NCBI GenBank assembly: GCA_965224525.1
Contig: OZ245050.1
Span: forward strand, 868,001 to 932,000
Direction of reading: 5' to 3'
From: Granulosicoccus sp036478565
Lineage (GTDB): Bacteria; Pseudomonadota; Gammaproteobacteria; Granulosicoccales; Granulosicoccaceae
DNA length: 64,000 nucleotides
Both the position numbers and the translations under genes were made by a program. The number at the start of each line of letters is the position of its first letter. The stretch's first letter is position 1. The notes under the pieces were generated by a model. That model did no database searches, had not been told where the DNA came from, and worked only from the letters and a program-made list of their open reading frames with translations. Shown here piece by piece: positions 55,256-63,989 of the stretch.

Positions 55256-56625
55256 ATATTGGCATGACATCGGACCGACTATCTCGAATCTTTACAATAG
55301 GCTTTGTCCTGCTGTTTTTCGTGTATCTGTTTGGTCCATTAATTGTTATGGGCATGTCAGCATTCAATACCTCCTCGTTCCCACGCGTGTCTCCCTGGGA
55401 CTGTTTTACCGTTGAATGGTTCGATGTGTTGGCGAATGACAAGGATTTGATGATCGGCTTGAAAAACAGCCTGATGATTGCATTTGGGGTAGTAATTTTT
55501 GCCGTACCACTTGGTCTGGCAGGTGCATTGATGTTGACACAAGTCAGCGAACGACTTCGGCCGTGGTACTACACCATCGTCATTTCCCCGATACTGATTC
55601 CCGGTGTTGTTCTTGGTATCTCGACGTTGGTATTTTGGGATCGGATGGGCCGCTTGTTTAATGCCGGTTACGACTCCATTTTTTATAATGGAATATTTCT
55701 GACCATTGTTGGTCAATCAACCTTTGTAGCAGCTTACTCAATGCTGATTTTCATATCGAGATTACAGCGTTTTGATTCTGTACAGGAAGAGGCGGCACTG
55801 GATCTGGGGGCGTCCCATGTACAGACTTTCCGCAAGATCCTGCTGCCGTTTTTAAAGCCAGCGATCGGATCGGCCTGTGTATTGGGATTTCTGGCCTCGT
55901 TTGAAAACTACAACACCACTATCTTCACGATAGTATCGAAATCCACATTGACGACAGTACTGGCCAGCAAAGTGCGCTACGGCATCAACCCCTCAATCAG
56001 TGCTCTGGCTGTTGTCATTATTGCGCTGACACTCATGGGCGCGGTGTATTTTGAAATACTGAAACGTCGGGAAGAAAAATATCAGAGCGATGTGGATAAA
56101 CTGGTCAAGGCGGGATCAGCGGATCGCGCAAGCAAGGCCAGCTTGCTGGGTAATCCAGCGATGTACATCGCAACATTCATATTTCTTGCAGGTTTCGGCA
56201 CCATGTTCTTTGCCGGTACTATCGGCGTTGATGAATGCAAGGCTGAAATTAAAGAACAAAAAGCCAGAGATACGGCTCGGAAAATAGAGGAGTTCAGAAA
56301 GAGACGAATGTTCCAGAATATGGCGCCAGGTGCGAATTCGGGTGCGTCTGATAGTCGCGCGGTGACGCCGGCGATAACTGAAGAATCAAAACCCGAAGGT
56401 GGCTACAACAGTATTTTTGCACCCGGTAACCTTGAAAAACAGTTTAATTCGGAAACAGGTGAATCAGCAGACGAAAGCACAGAACCCAAAGAGGGTGTTG
56501 GTTCTGATCAGACAGATGAGAGTGGCAATTCGGGTGACAGCGAAACCGGGAAACCCGCCGAAACCGGTGGCTACGGCAATATATTCGCGCCGGGGAATTT
56601 GCAAAACCAAATTAAGTCAGATTAG
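55252..56625 (+). CDS. Polyamine-type ABC transporter permease with extra C-terminal domain (PotC-like)
   Basis: 457 residues; PotC is normally about 265–290. The first 275 residues are an ordinary permease with EEAALDLGASHVQTFRKILL (coupling loop) near 180–200. The following 180 residues are extra: a further hydrophobic segment (MYIATFIFLAGFGTMFFAG, about 300–320), then a coiled-coil-like charged region (IKEQKARDTARKIEEFRKRR) and a disordered acidic tail with two copies of GGY(N)xIFAPGNLxxQ (about residues 383 and 440). The tail is in frame and read through, with no sign of a frameshift. Its role is unknown; if the extra helix crosses the membrane, the tail's side changes. Confidence 0.9.
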   Translation: MNIGMTSDRLSRIFTIGFVLLFFVYLFGPLIVMGMSAFNTSSFPRVSPWDCFTVEWFDVLANDKDLMIGLKNSLMIAFGVVIFAVPLGLAGALMLTQVSERLRPWYYTIVISPILIPGVVLGISTLVFWDRMGRLFNAGYDSIFYNGIFLTIVGQSTFVAAYSMLIFISRLQRFDSVQEEAALDLGASHVQTFRKILLPFLKPAIGSACVLGFLASFENYNTTIFTIVSKSTLTTVLASKVRYGINPSISALAVVIIALTLMGAVYFEILKRREEKYQSDVDKLVKAGSADRASKASLLGNPAMYIATFIFLAGFGTMFFAGTIGVDECKAEIKEQKARDTARKIEEFRKRRMFQNMAPGANSGASDSRAVTPAITEESKPEGGYNSIFAPGNLEKQFNSETGESADESTEPKEGVGSDQTDESGNSGDSETGKPAETGGYGNIFAPGNLQNQIKSD

Positions 56626-56878
56626 AACTTCCATCGCCACACTGTTCAATCATGTCACCGAGCACTGGGGTTTTGAATCGATTGATCTTGAGCTATTGGT
56701 TTGGGCCGCCACGAAGTATCAGTAATAAAGCCTTTTATTGCTCAGGCGCATTGTGAATGCTGACGATCGCTTATTGCGGTTATGGCAGGTGCCGAACGCA
56801 GTTTTTACTTAAGCAAAATATCCTTCAGAGCGTTACGTATTTTTATAGCAATATTGCTGGTGAGCCAGGACAATTGAA

Positions 56879-57868
56879 ATGTCGGAAACGCCAGTAATTG
56901 ACTGTTTGCAATATGCCAACTGGTCTGAAAAAATATTTCGTGAGATGCGTAAAGGCGGTGTTGACGGGATCCATGTGACCATTGCCTATCATGAGGTATT
57001 CAGGGAAATGGTGCTCAACGTCGAGCAGTGGAATCGGTGGTTTGAACAATTCCCCGAGCTGATTTTTATGGGGCGCAGCGGTGATGATGTCCGCAGGGCA
57101 AAGGCGGAAAAGCGAACAGCAGTTTTTTTCGGATTTCAGAATCCGTCACCCATCGAAGACGATCTTGGCCTCATCGAAATCTGCTACACACTTGGGGCTC
57201 GATTTATGCAATTGACCTATAACAACCAGTCCTTGCTAGCAACTGGCTGTTATGAAGCTGAGGACACAGGTGTTACCCGATTTGGCAGGCAGGCAATTGC
57301 TGAAATGAATCGGCTTGGTATGGTGATTGATATGAGTCATTCCGGTGAACGTTCTACACTGGAAGCAATAGACATTTCGACGCGGCCAATAGCAATTACC
57401 CACGCCAATCCAGCCCGATGGCATGCGGTGTTACGAAACAAAACTGACACGGTCATTAAGGCATTGACAGAGGCGGGTGGCATGCTCGGGTTTTCGCTTT
57501 ACCCGCACCACCTGAAAGATGGATCAGCCTGTAGCTTAAGCGGGTTTTGCCAAATGGTTGCTGATATGGCTGATTGTTATGGGGTTGAGAGTTTTGGCAT
57601 TGGTTCGGATTTGTGCCAGGACCAGCCCGACAGTGTTGTCACCTGGATGCGTAACGGGCGTTGGTCAAAAACTGTCGACTATGGTGAGGGGTCAGCCGCA
57701 GCTGCCAGCTTCCCAGACCAACCAGACTGGTTTGTCAACAATACTCATTTCTCAAATATAAGGGGTGGCCTGCAAAACATCGGCTTTTCAGATGATGAGA
57801 CCGCAGCAGTAATGGGAGGTAACTGGTTACGGTTTTATGATCAATCATTTGGAGCAGATGTTGAGTGA
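56879..57868 (+). CDS. M19 renal-dipeptidase-like protein lacking several zinc ligands
   Basis: 329 residues with the M19 amidohydrolase fold. Typical His positions remain in VIDMSHSG near residue 155 and PIAITHANP near 175, and Asp in IGSDLCQDQ near 245. However the N-terminal DGHxD motif reads DCLQY (His to Leu, Asp to Tyr) and the bridging Glu position reads FGFQNP (Glu to Gln). So at most part of the binuclear site is left; it may bind one metal, use another chemistry or be inactive. It starts 253 bases after the permease and overlaps the next gene by 11 bases. Confidence 0.87.
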   Translation: MSETPVIDCLQYANWSEKIFREMRKGGVDGIHVTIAYHEVFREMVLNVEQWNRWFEQFPELIFMGRSGDDVRRAKAEKRTAVFFGFQNPSPIEDDLGLIEICYTLGARFMQLTYNNQSLLATGCYEAEDTGVTRFGRQAIAEMNRLGMVIDMSHSGERSTLEAIDISTRPIAITHANPARWHAVLRNKTDTVIKALTEAGGMLGFSLYPHHLKDGSACSLSGFCQMVADMADCYGVESFGIGSDLCQDQPDSVVTWMRNGRWSKTVDYGEGSAAAASFPDQPDWFVNNTHFSNIRGGLQNIGFSDDETAAVMGGNWLRFYDQSFGADVE

Positions 57869-59561
57869 ACACTGCAATGAAAAAACTGATGTGAGGCAAA
57901 CACCTTTGAGGTCTCGTGAGCAGGTTATGAGGCTTGCAAGAATGGGTTCGGCATTCCCGACCCGACTGAGTTTCATGCGGGTGCTAACTCGCAGGTTGTT
58001 TGCTGACAATGCTGAGGTTACGTGCCCGATTTGGGAATTAAATGATGAGGGTTATGGCCGGGCGGTGTATTCGATCCGGTTAGGTGGTAACACCTATAGT
58101 CTGGTGGTCTTTTCAACAGAACTGGAACCGGGAAAACGCAGCGACCGAGTCATTGCCGAAGCCTGGGACGCCAGCTTTGTCTTGTTTGACGGTATGCCGA
58201 GCAATGAGGATATGCACCGGCTTGAAGCGAATGTGCCGAAGCAGGAAGCAGGCCGTTTTGAAGCAAGTGAGCTGGTGCTAAGCCGTGCCAACAAATCAGT
58301 GCGGCTGTTTGCGCACGTAGTTGACCGCCTGTCAACTGGACAACAACCTGATGGTGACATGATCGGTACAACGGGTTATCTGATGCGAACAACCGCTGTG
58401 TATGGCAATGGCAAGCTGGGTATTGCAGACAGACGGGTAATTGCTGATCGTCCCGAACTGGCTGGGCCGTTTCAGGCTGAAATGCTTACTGTCTGGTTGA
58501 TCCGCGGCTTTACCCATGATTTGGTTGAGCACAATGCCAAAATCCGCAACAGGGAAAAATATACTCCGCTCGCTTATGCGGTAAAAAAGAACCTTGGCAT
58601 CGGAAATTCCACCGGACTGGGTATGGCACCGTTTTTAATTAAGCATGCCCTGCTGCTCAACAACTGGGTTACTGCGCGCGAAGTGGCTCTGGCTCGCGTT
58701 CGTGCTGTTGGTCGTGCCGACAATTCAGCAATAGACCGGATTAAACAACTGATTGTGCGCGCTCGCCAGCATGTGGAGCAATGGAACGTTGAAGATCAAC
58801 GTCAGATGGATCGCATCAGGATTTTGAGAGCCGAACTCAGGGAAGTGGAATTGTTGGTGACACCTGGCTGGCTCGAACAACCTGAACCGTGGGACCGGCT
58901 GATCAACACGTCTCAGCGGTGGTCACTGGAATGTCAGGAACTGATAGTAGCGCTGGTGTTGGAGCCATACGGTGAATTGATTGATGATCTGAGCGAGCAG
59001 ATGGTCGATACATCAGGACTGAGACTTGATCCGGCAATGACCGTTGGCGAACTGAATGGCTTGTTGAAGGAGCACTATAAATGGGCTCTTGACATAAATT
59101 TCAACCAGCCCGGCGCCGAAAAATATTTCTGGTACACGTCGCTGGAAAAACTGGAGCCACGTCTGGGTGTGCGGGGCAAGGATCCCGGCGATGAGTGTGA
59201 GATGCCATTGGACATAGCCCGGCTGGTTGGCGCGCTTTATCAGGCCGCTGGCCGGGTTGAGCCTGAGCAATCCCTAGCGATGTTTTTAACCCGGCATCCA
59301 CAGTATCGCTCCTTGGTCAGGCGCGTCCAGGCTTCGAAACATCACTCGTATTCAGAAATCTGTGACAATCTGATCGGCGCTGATTGCATGCCACTGGATA
59401 TTTTAAGATTCAAACTGTCCTTTTTCGGAGCTTCAAAGTGCGATCCAAAATCGAACCTCTGGACTCGTATCAATATGTACCAGGGAGCGCCATTGTTTGA
59501 GGAAATTGTCAACGGGGATTCCGATGACTGGTGGCTGCCGGTATTGAGGCTGCAACCATGA
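57858..59561 (+). CDS. Uncharacterised protein of the transporter/dipeptidase cluster
   Basis: 567 residues from ATG 57858 (an earlier ATG at 57837 is in frame; the true start is uncertain, but the conserved-looking part starts with VMRLARMGSAFPTRLSFMR). I recognise no named domain. It is soluble, with no signal peptide or membrane segment. The central part has VFSTELEPGKRSDRVIAEAW and LFDGMPSNEDMHRLEANVPK; the C-terminal half is helical. It overlaps the M19 gene upstream and the DUF3726 gene downstream (ATGA), so it is a core part of this cluster and probably works with them in the cytoplasm. Confidence 0.8.
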   Translation: MLSEHCNEKTDVRQTPLRSREQVMRLARMGSAFPTRLSFMRVLTRRLFADNAEVTCPIWELNDEGYGRAVYSIRLGGNTYSLVVFSTELEPGKRSDRVIAEAWDASFVLFDGMPSNEDMHRLEANVPKQEAGRFEASELVLSRANKSVRLFAHVVDRLSTGQQPDGDMIGTTGYLMRTTAVYGNGKLGIADRRVIADRPELAGPFQAEMLTVWLIRGFTHDLVEHNAKIRNREKYTPLAYAVKKNLGIGNSTGLGMAPFLIKHALLLNNWVTAREVALARVRAVGRADNSAIDRIKQLIVRARQHVEQWNVEDQRQMDRIRILRAELREVELLVTPGWLEQPEPWDRLINTSQRWSLECQELIVALVLEPYGELIDDLSEQMVDTSGLRLDPAMTVGELNGLLKEHYKWALDINFNQPGAEKYFWYTSLEKLEPRLGVRGKDPGDECEMPLDIARLVGALYQAAGRVEPEQSLAMFLTRHPQYRSLVRRVQASKHHSYSEICDNLIGADCMPLDILRFKLSFFGASKCDPKSNLWTRINMYQGAPLFEEIVNGDSDDWWLPVLRLQP

Positions 59562-60190
59562 GGTTGACGCTTTACGAAATTGAAACAACCTTATGCAAGG
59601 CCAGTACGGGAGCTGGACTGCCGCTCGGGCTTGGCGAGGATATTGGCAGCGCGGCCATCTGGCTAGCCGGGCAGAACTGTGATGGTGTAGCGGCAGCCCT
59701 GGAATCTATCCAGGCAGGGATGAGCAAAGTAAAAATGAGCGATACTGGAAATGGGGTTATGATTTTTTCCGATGCGTGCATTGCGGTTAGCGGACCATCG
59801 ATTGTCGACCTGCTGATTGGTGATCAATCGTGTACCGAAATTCATCTGTGTAAACCTGATTCCGTCATGCTACTTTTTGGTTTTGCAGGTGTTGTGGCAA
59901 ACCGGTATGGTTACCTTTTTCAGTTTGACTTTTCGAACGGGGCGAACGTGCAGGTGTCCGGCGATAAGGTAGTTGAAACTGGTGAGATGCATGATTTATG
60001 CAGTGATGTCGTTGTCAAAAGTTGCATAGACCAGAAAGGGTTAGCCGTTGCTCCAATGCCAGCAGCTGGTGTTGACGTTGACGATGAGCTTTGGTGCGAA
60101 GTGTTGGCGCTGGCTGCAAAAAACTGTGTCCCTGAGAGCGATGCATCCCGTGTTGCTGGCGCAGGGGCAGGACTGACAGATAATGACTAG
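59558..60190 (+). CDS. DUF3726 domain protein
   Basis: 210 residues from ATG 59558, GAGG eight bases upstream and four bases overlapping the preceding gene. The start RLTLYEIETTLCKASTGAGLPLGLGEDIGSAA matches DUF3726 in style. No signal peptide. Function unknown. Translationally coupled to the 57858 gene, so it is very likely part of the same complex or pathway. Confidence 0.8.
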   Translation: MRLTLYEIETTLCKASTGAGLPLGLGEDIGSAAIWLAGQNCDGVAAALESIQAGMSKVKMSDTGNGVMIFSDACIAVSGPSIVDLLIGDQSCTEIHLCKPDSVMLLFGFAGVVANRYGYLFQFDFSNGANVQVSGDKVVETGEMHDLCSDVVVKSCIDQKGLAVAPMPAAGVDVDDELWCEVLALAAKNCVPESDASRVAGAGAGLTDND

Positions 60191-60399
60191 TGCTGGCGGT
60201 TGATGCGTGGAAACTAATTCGGTAGGCGTAACCACGCTGAAGGTTTAACATTGCAAGCCGGGGCTGTGCCAGGCTTTTCATTCGCTCCGAGCTCTGCCCC
60301 TGCGTGAGTATCAGGTCGCAAACCGACCTGACAAAAATCACCGCGCGTCTCATGCACAGGATGAATACATGACGAAGCAGAATGAACCACAAGATAAAA

Positions 60400-60417
60400 G
60401 CGTTCCCGCGGGAACGC
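60400..60417. repeat. Perfect 18-bp palindrome in convergent gap
   Basis: GCGTTCCCGCGGGAACGC is fully self-complementary and lies between the convergent DUF3726 and GH16 genes, 25 bases after the GH16 stop. No T-run, so a terminator by position at most; a protein site is also possible. Confidence 0.4.
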
Positions 60418-60441
60418 ATCAACTCGATATGGCGACCTGGT

Positions 60442-61818
60442 TCAAGGCTTTCGCTTGTAGACCCTGACGTAGTCGATCTCAAGTGCCGGATTGCGAAAAT
60501 TTTCGTCGGTCAGATCAAATGCTGTTGGGAAAAAATCGCCAACGCTGCGCCCGAGGCCTCCCGAATTAGTCGGGAAGTTTGTCCAATTGCCGCCCATGGC
60601 CATGTTTAGAATGAGGTAAAGCTCTTCGTGATTAACGCTTGCATCTGAAAGTTCGCTGACTTTTTCACCATCGATAAACCAGGTTATATGGCCCGGCTCC
60701 CATTGTGCGGCGTATACATGGTAATCCAGGCTGTAATCAACACCCGTGTAGATCTGACCTTCAGGCTGAGGTTTGAGAGAATGTGTATCGCCATATCGTG
60801 TAGCGCTGACGTTGGTGTTGTAGTGGTAAGAGTTGTAGATGTACCAGGGTGCATGGCCCAGGTTTTCCATGATATCTATTTCGGTTCTTTGCGTGCCCTC
60901 ATAGGCTCGCTTTTGATGGTGTAGCCAGAACGCCGGAAAGGAGCCTGTGTGATTCGGGATTTTGATTCTTGCTTCAAAGTACCCGAACTTCTGCGTGAAT
61001 TTGTCATAGGTTGAGATCGCCCCGGATAAAAAGGTTTGTTGAGCGACCATATCCCGCAGGGGGCCAAAGCGTTTGTTGCCTTGAGTTTGTTTCAGAGGGT
61101 TGCGTACAGCACGAATCGCAAGTCGTGATCCATCGAATTCAAAGGGGTTGTATACCGATTCTGTCGCATCCAGATGTGCCTGGTCGGGGCTGTCCACATT
61201 GATGTAAAACTGGTCTTCACCGTTTATGACCCGATATTCATAACGCTCACCGTTGAATTCGCCATCCCAGCGCAGTTGTGTGTTCCAGCGATAGGAGTTG
61301 ATTGCTGAACCGTTGAACTCATCACTGAAAACCAGATCGTAGCCACTTTTGTTTAAAACTTCGGGCATTGACCAGGATGCAGGATCCACAAGGCTTGGAT
61401 CGTTTGCCGATAGTAGCTGTGACCTGTTCTGGTCGCCAATATTGGTATCTGTACCAATCACGTTCGCATCAACCAGGTAACTGCCGTTAGTCGTTTCTGC
61501 ATTATAGGTGTGACTGACGCCCAGTTTGGCGGTTAGCGATGCGCTGGAAATTTGCTGATCGGCACCAACTGCCTTGACTGTCAGGGAGTGGTCGCCACCC
61601 CAGAGATTGTGGCTGAGGATTTGTGTATCAGCGGTTTTACCAGCTGCAATCCCGTCGACGGTTATTTCGTAGTGAACCGCACCCGGAACCGGATCCCAAG
61701 CCCATTTCACCGTGGCTTGAGCAATTTCAGTACCGTGTAAATTGTGCGGTTTTTCAATAGCAAATGTCATGCTTGGCGCTAATAAAAATAACATAAACAA
61801 AGGCTTACGAGATTTCAT
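60442..61818 (-). CDS. GH16 family glycoside hydrolase, secreted
   Basis: 458 residues from ATG 61818 (an ATG at 61842 is also in frame; neither has a clear ribosome site). Signal peptide MKSRKPLFMLFLLAPSMTFA. An Ig/FN3-like domain (about residues 22–110) precedes the GH16 jelly roll (about 150–455) with the catalytic EIDIMENLG near 312 (ExDxxE, retaining mechanism). The strand SYHYNTNVSATRYGDTHSL and the TWFIDGEKV are GH16 hallmarks. Likely beta-1,3-glucanase/laminarinase or agarase-like; fine specificity unclear. Next to the GH5 gene in the same direction. Confidence 0.92.
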   Translation of the reverse strand: MKSRKPLFMLFLLAPSMTFAIEKPHNLHGTEIAQATVKWAWDPVPGAVHYEITVDGIAAGKTADTQILSHNLWGGDHSLTVKAVGADQQISSASLTAKLGVSHTYNAETTNGSYLVDANVIGTDTNIGDQNRSQLLSANDPSLVDPASWSMPEVLNKSGYDLVFSDEFNGSAINSYRWNTQLRWDGEFNGERYEYRVINGEDQFYINVDSPDQAHLDATESVYNPFEFDGSRLAIRAVRNPLKQTQGNKRFGPLRDMVAQQTFLSGAISTYDKFTQKFGYFEARIKIPNHTGSFPAFWLHHQKRAYEGTQRTEIDIMENLGHAPWYIYNSYHYNTNVSATRYGDTHSLKPQPEGQIYTGVDYSLDYHVYAAQWEPGHITWFIDGEKVSELSDASVNHEELYLILNMAMGGNWTNFPTNSGGLGRSVGDFFPTAFDLTDENFRNPALEIDYVRVYKRKP

Positions 61819-62032
61819 ACATTCAGATTGAAGGCTGATCATAGGGTCGCGGTAGATTTAAATTATTGGGCTTACAAAGCACCACATGTGCCTCAAAGCG
61901 AAAAATCCACTGGTTAAAAATTACAACCCGCTAATAGTTGGCGCTGTTTAATAAACGACACCCACAGAAGTCGCCCGGGTTCGTGTTCATGTTTTGGGAC
62001 TCTGTCTTCGAATTGCGCTCGAAGACGTGAAG

Positions 62033-63715
62033 CTAGTGTTGAGTCGGCCCAGGCACCCCGGTTCCTGCCTCAATAAAGGCATTCACTGCATCGCCGTAAG
62101 GGGTGCGAGCGTTGCCCGACACGAGTATGTCGGGATCACCAGCACGCCAGTTCCAGGCCAGGCTTCCAACCGGATAGGGCGCAGGCCCGGTTTGTAACAT
62201 CACAGTCTGCACATTGTCGCCGGCCCAATCCAGTCCCCACTCGCCGACAATGACCGGGATGATGCCATCGGCACTCTGCGGGCCATTGCGATAGACATTG
62301 ATACCGGCAAACGGACCCCACTCGGAATCGATGCCATTCCACAGCGTGTTCTCCACTTCTGCAACGCTTGCCGACGGATTCGCCCACATATACAAATGCA
62401 TGTCCCAGATAACACTGTGCATCGGCGTAACACTTGAGCCGCTAGCGCCAGGGCCGGAACCGGGGTAGTTCGGAACGGGGCCGCCCTGGATATAGTTGGC
62501 GTATGTCAGGATATCTTCGGTGTAGCCACCCCCGCGAGACAAGATGCAAACGATGTTGTTGTTGCCGGTACTTCGGATAGCGTCATAAGTTGCCCTGACG
62601 TTTTGCACGATGCCTTCACGGTCAACGCTGTCGGGTTCGTTCTCGGTACCGAGCCAGACATAGGGATTGTCCTTGTAGCGTGCCGCAAACGTTGTATACG
62701 CATTGATCTGTCCCTGCGTCCAGGTGAAATTGCCAATAGTGCTATGGTCTTCAAGCAATACCACGATGCGGCGTGACGTGGCAGCGTCGACGAAGTTGGC
62801 TAAAAACGCGTCATTTACCGCTGTTGATGCCCAGAAAAGATTGTTAGGCCCGTCGTCCTGATAGGCAAATCGGATCATGTTGATTTTCGGAAAAAGAGCG
62901 GCGATTTGATCGACCGCATCTGCACCTTTAGTGGGGTAGCTGTTTGGATAGAAAGTGCTGTTATAGATATTGATACCCCTGGCGACAAAATCGCTACCGT
63001 CCGGCGCAATGATCCTGCCGTTAGAAACGCTGAACAAACCGTGTTCAGCAGAGGAAACAAGGAAACTCTTTGCGCTACTCCAGGGGCCGCTTCCAGAACG
63101 GTTCCAGGTTTTGATCCACCAACGACCACTACCATCAGCCAATTGGATATCAGAGCTCACTGAGCAGACGCCTTCTCCAGACTCACAGCCAGCATGTTCA
63201 GCGGTGTACCAGATTCGGATTGGATTTCCGGTACTGTCATTGACCCATAGGTGATACCAACTCGAATTCGAAACTGCATTCCAGGTATAGGTCGGGGTAT
63301 TTGACGTGCCACCTTCTGGTGCAACCAGTGCAGCGGCAGCTGGGGTAACACCGGCTCCTGTATGAATAGCCTTTGCATTGCTCCAGGGCCCGCTTCCTGA
63401 AGGGTTCCAGGTTTGTACCCACCAACGTCCGTTGCCATCGGCCAATTGGATATTTGGGGTAACCGAGCAGACGCCTTCTCCAGATTCGCAGCCAGCATCC
63501 GCCTTTGTATACCATTGATTTATTTGATTGCCAGTACTGTCATTGACCCATAAACGATACCAGGTTGCATTTGAAACGGCATTCCAGGAATAAGCAGGAT
63601 TGTTTGAACTCTCACCATCGGGTGCGATAAGTGTTGCCGCAGGCGGAACAGCTGCTAACGCAAGACTCGATACTATGAGTAATATAAAAGCAACAGAATA
63701 TTTGATTAAAGTCAT
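62033..63715 (-). CDS. GH5-type endoglucanase-like secreted hydrolase with duplicated N-terminal module
   Basis: 560 residues from ATG 63715 with AGG seven bases upstream; signal peptide residues 1–21 (MTLIKYSVAFILLIVSSLALA). Two similar modules of about 95 residues (22–115 and 116–212) each contain NDSTGN, AGCESGEGVCS and GRWWxxTWNxSGSGPW, probably a sugar-binding or structural repeat. The catalytic TIM barrel (about 225–555) has the proton donor in GTENEPDSV near 358 and the nucleophile in VGEWGLDW near 488, as in GH5/clan GH-A. Probable beta-glucan or mannan hydrolase. Confidence 0.9.
   Translation of the reverse strand: MTLIKYSVAFILLIVSSLALAAVPPAATLIAPDGESSNNPAYSWNAVSNATWYRLWVNDSTGNQINQWYTKADAGCESGEGVCSVTPNIQLADGNGRWWVQTWNPSGSGPWSNAKAIHTGAGVTPAAAALVAPEGGTSNTPTYTWNAVSNSSWYHLWVNDSTGNPIRIWYTAEHAGCESGEGVCSVSSDIQLADGSGRWWIKTWNRSGSGPWSSAKSFLVSSAEHGLFSVSNGRIIAPDGSDFVARGINIYNSTFYPNSYPTKGADAVDQIAALFPKINMIRFAYQDDGPNNLFWASTAVNDAFLANFVDAATSRRIVVLLEDHSTIGNFTWTQGQINAYTTFAARYKDNPYVWLGTENEPDSVDREGIVQNVRATYDAIRSTGNNNIVCILSRGGGYTEDILTYANYIQGGPVPNYPGSGPGASGSSVTPMHSVIWDMHLYMWANPSASVAEVENTLWNGIDSEWGPFAGINVYRNGPQSADGIIPVIVGEWGLDWAGDNVQTVMLQTGPAPYPVGSLAWNWRAGDPDILVSGNARTPYGDAVNAFIEAGTGVPGPTQH
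63079..63649 (-). repeat. Two ~285-bp direct repeats in the GH5-type gene
   Basis: The segment coding residues 22–115 (about 63370–63649) is repeated in residues 116–212 (about 63079–63367), with obvious DNA similarity as well as protein similarity, including the CESGEGVCS stretch. A fairly recent internal duplication. Confidence 0.85.
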
Positions 63716-63966
63716 TATCTCGCCTGCTTTTTTGATCGTGCATGCTCCAAAGCGCAACCATAACACCCGGTGCTTCCACAATTTCACATGGTGTAACCAG
63801 CGCAAGGTTGTTGCCACTTCAATAACGGTATGTTGGCCATTCAGTCCATCGCCATCAGACACATTCACGGCACTTCTATTGACACCAAGGCCGTACAGCG
63901 GATTATTGCCTACAATGTCTGACTTCATATTAGCTTACGATCAATGACCCGCTGGCAACGATGAGC

Positions 63967-63989
63967 AGCCCTGTTCGTAAGACAGGGCT
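63967..63989. terminator. Hairpin at the right edge
   Basis: AGCCCTGT (63967–63974) and ACAGGGCT (63982–63989) pair perfectly around a 7-base loop. It lies about 250 bases upstream of the GH5 start, so it may belong to an unseen gene beyond the window. No T-run visible. Confidence 0.35.
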
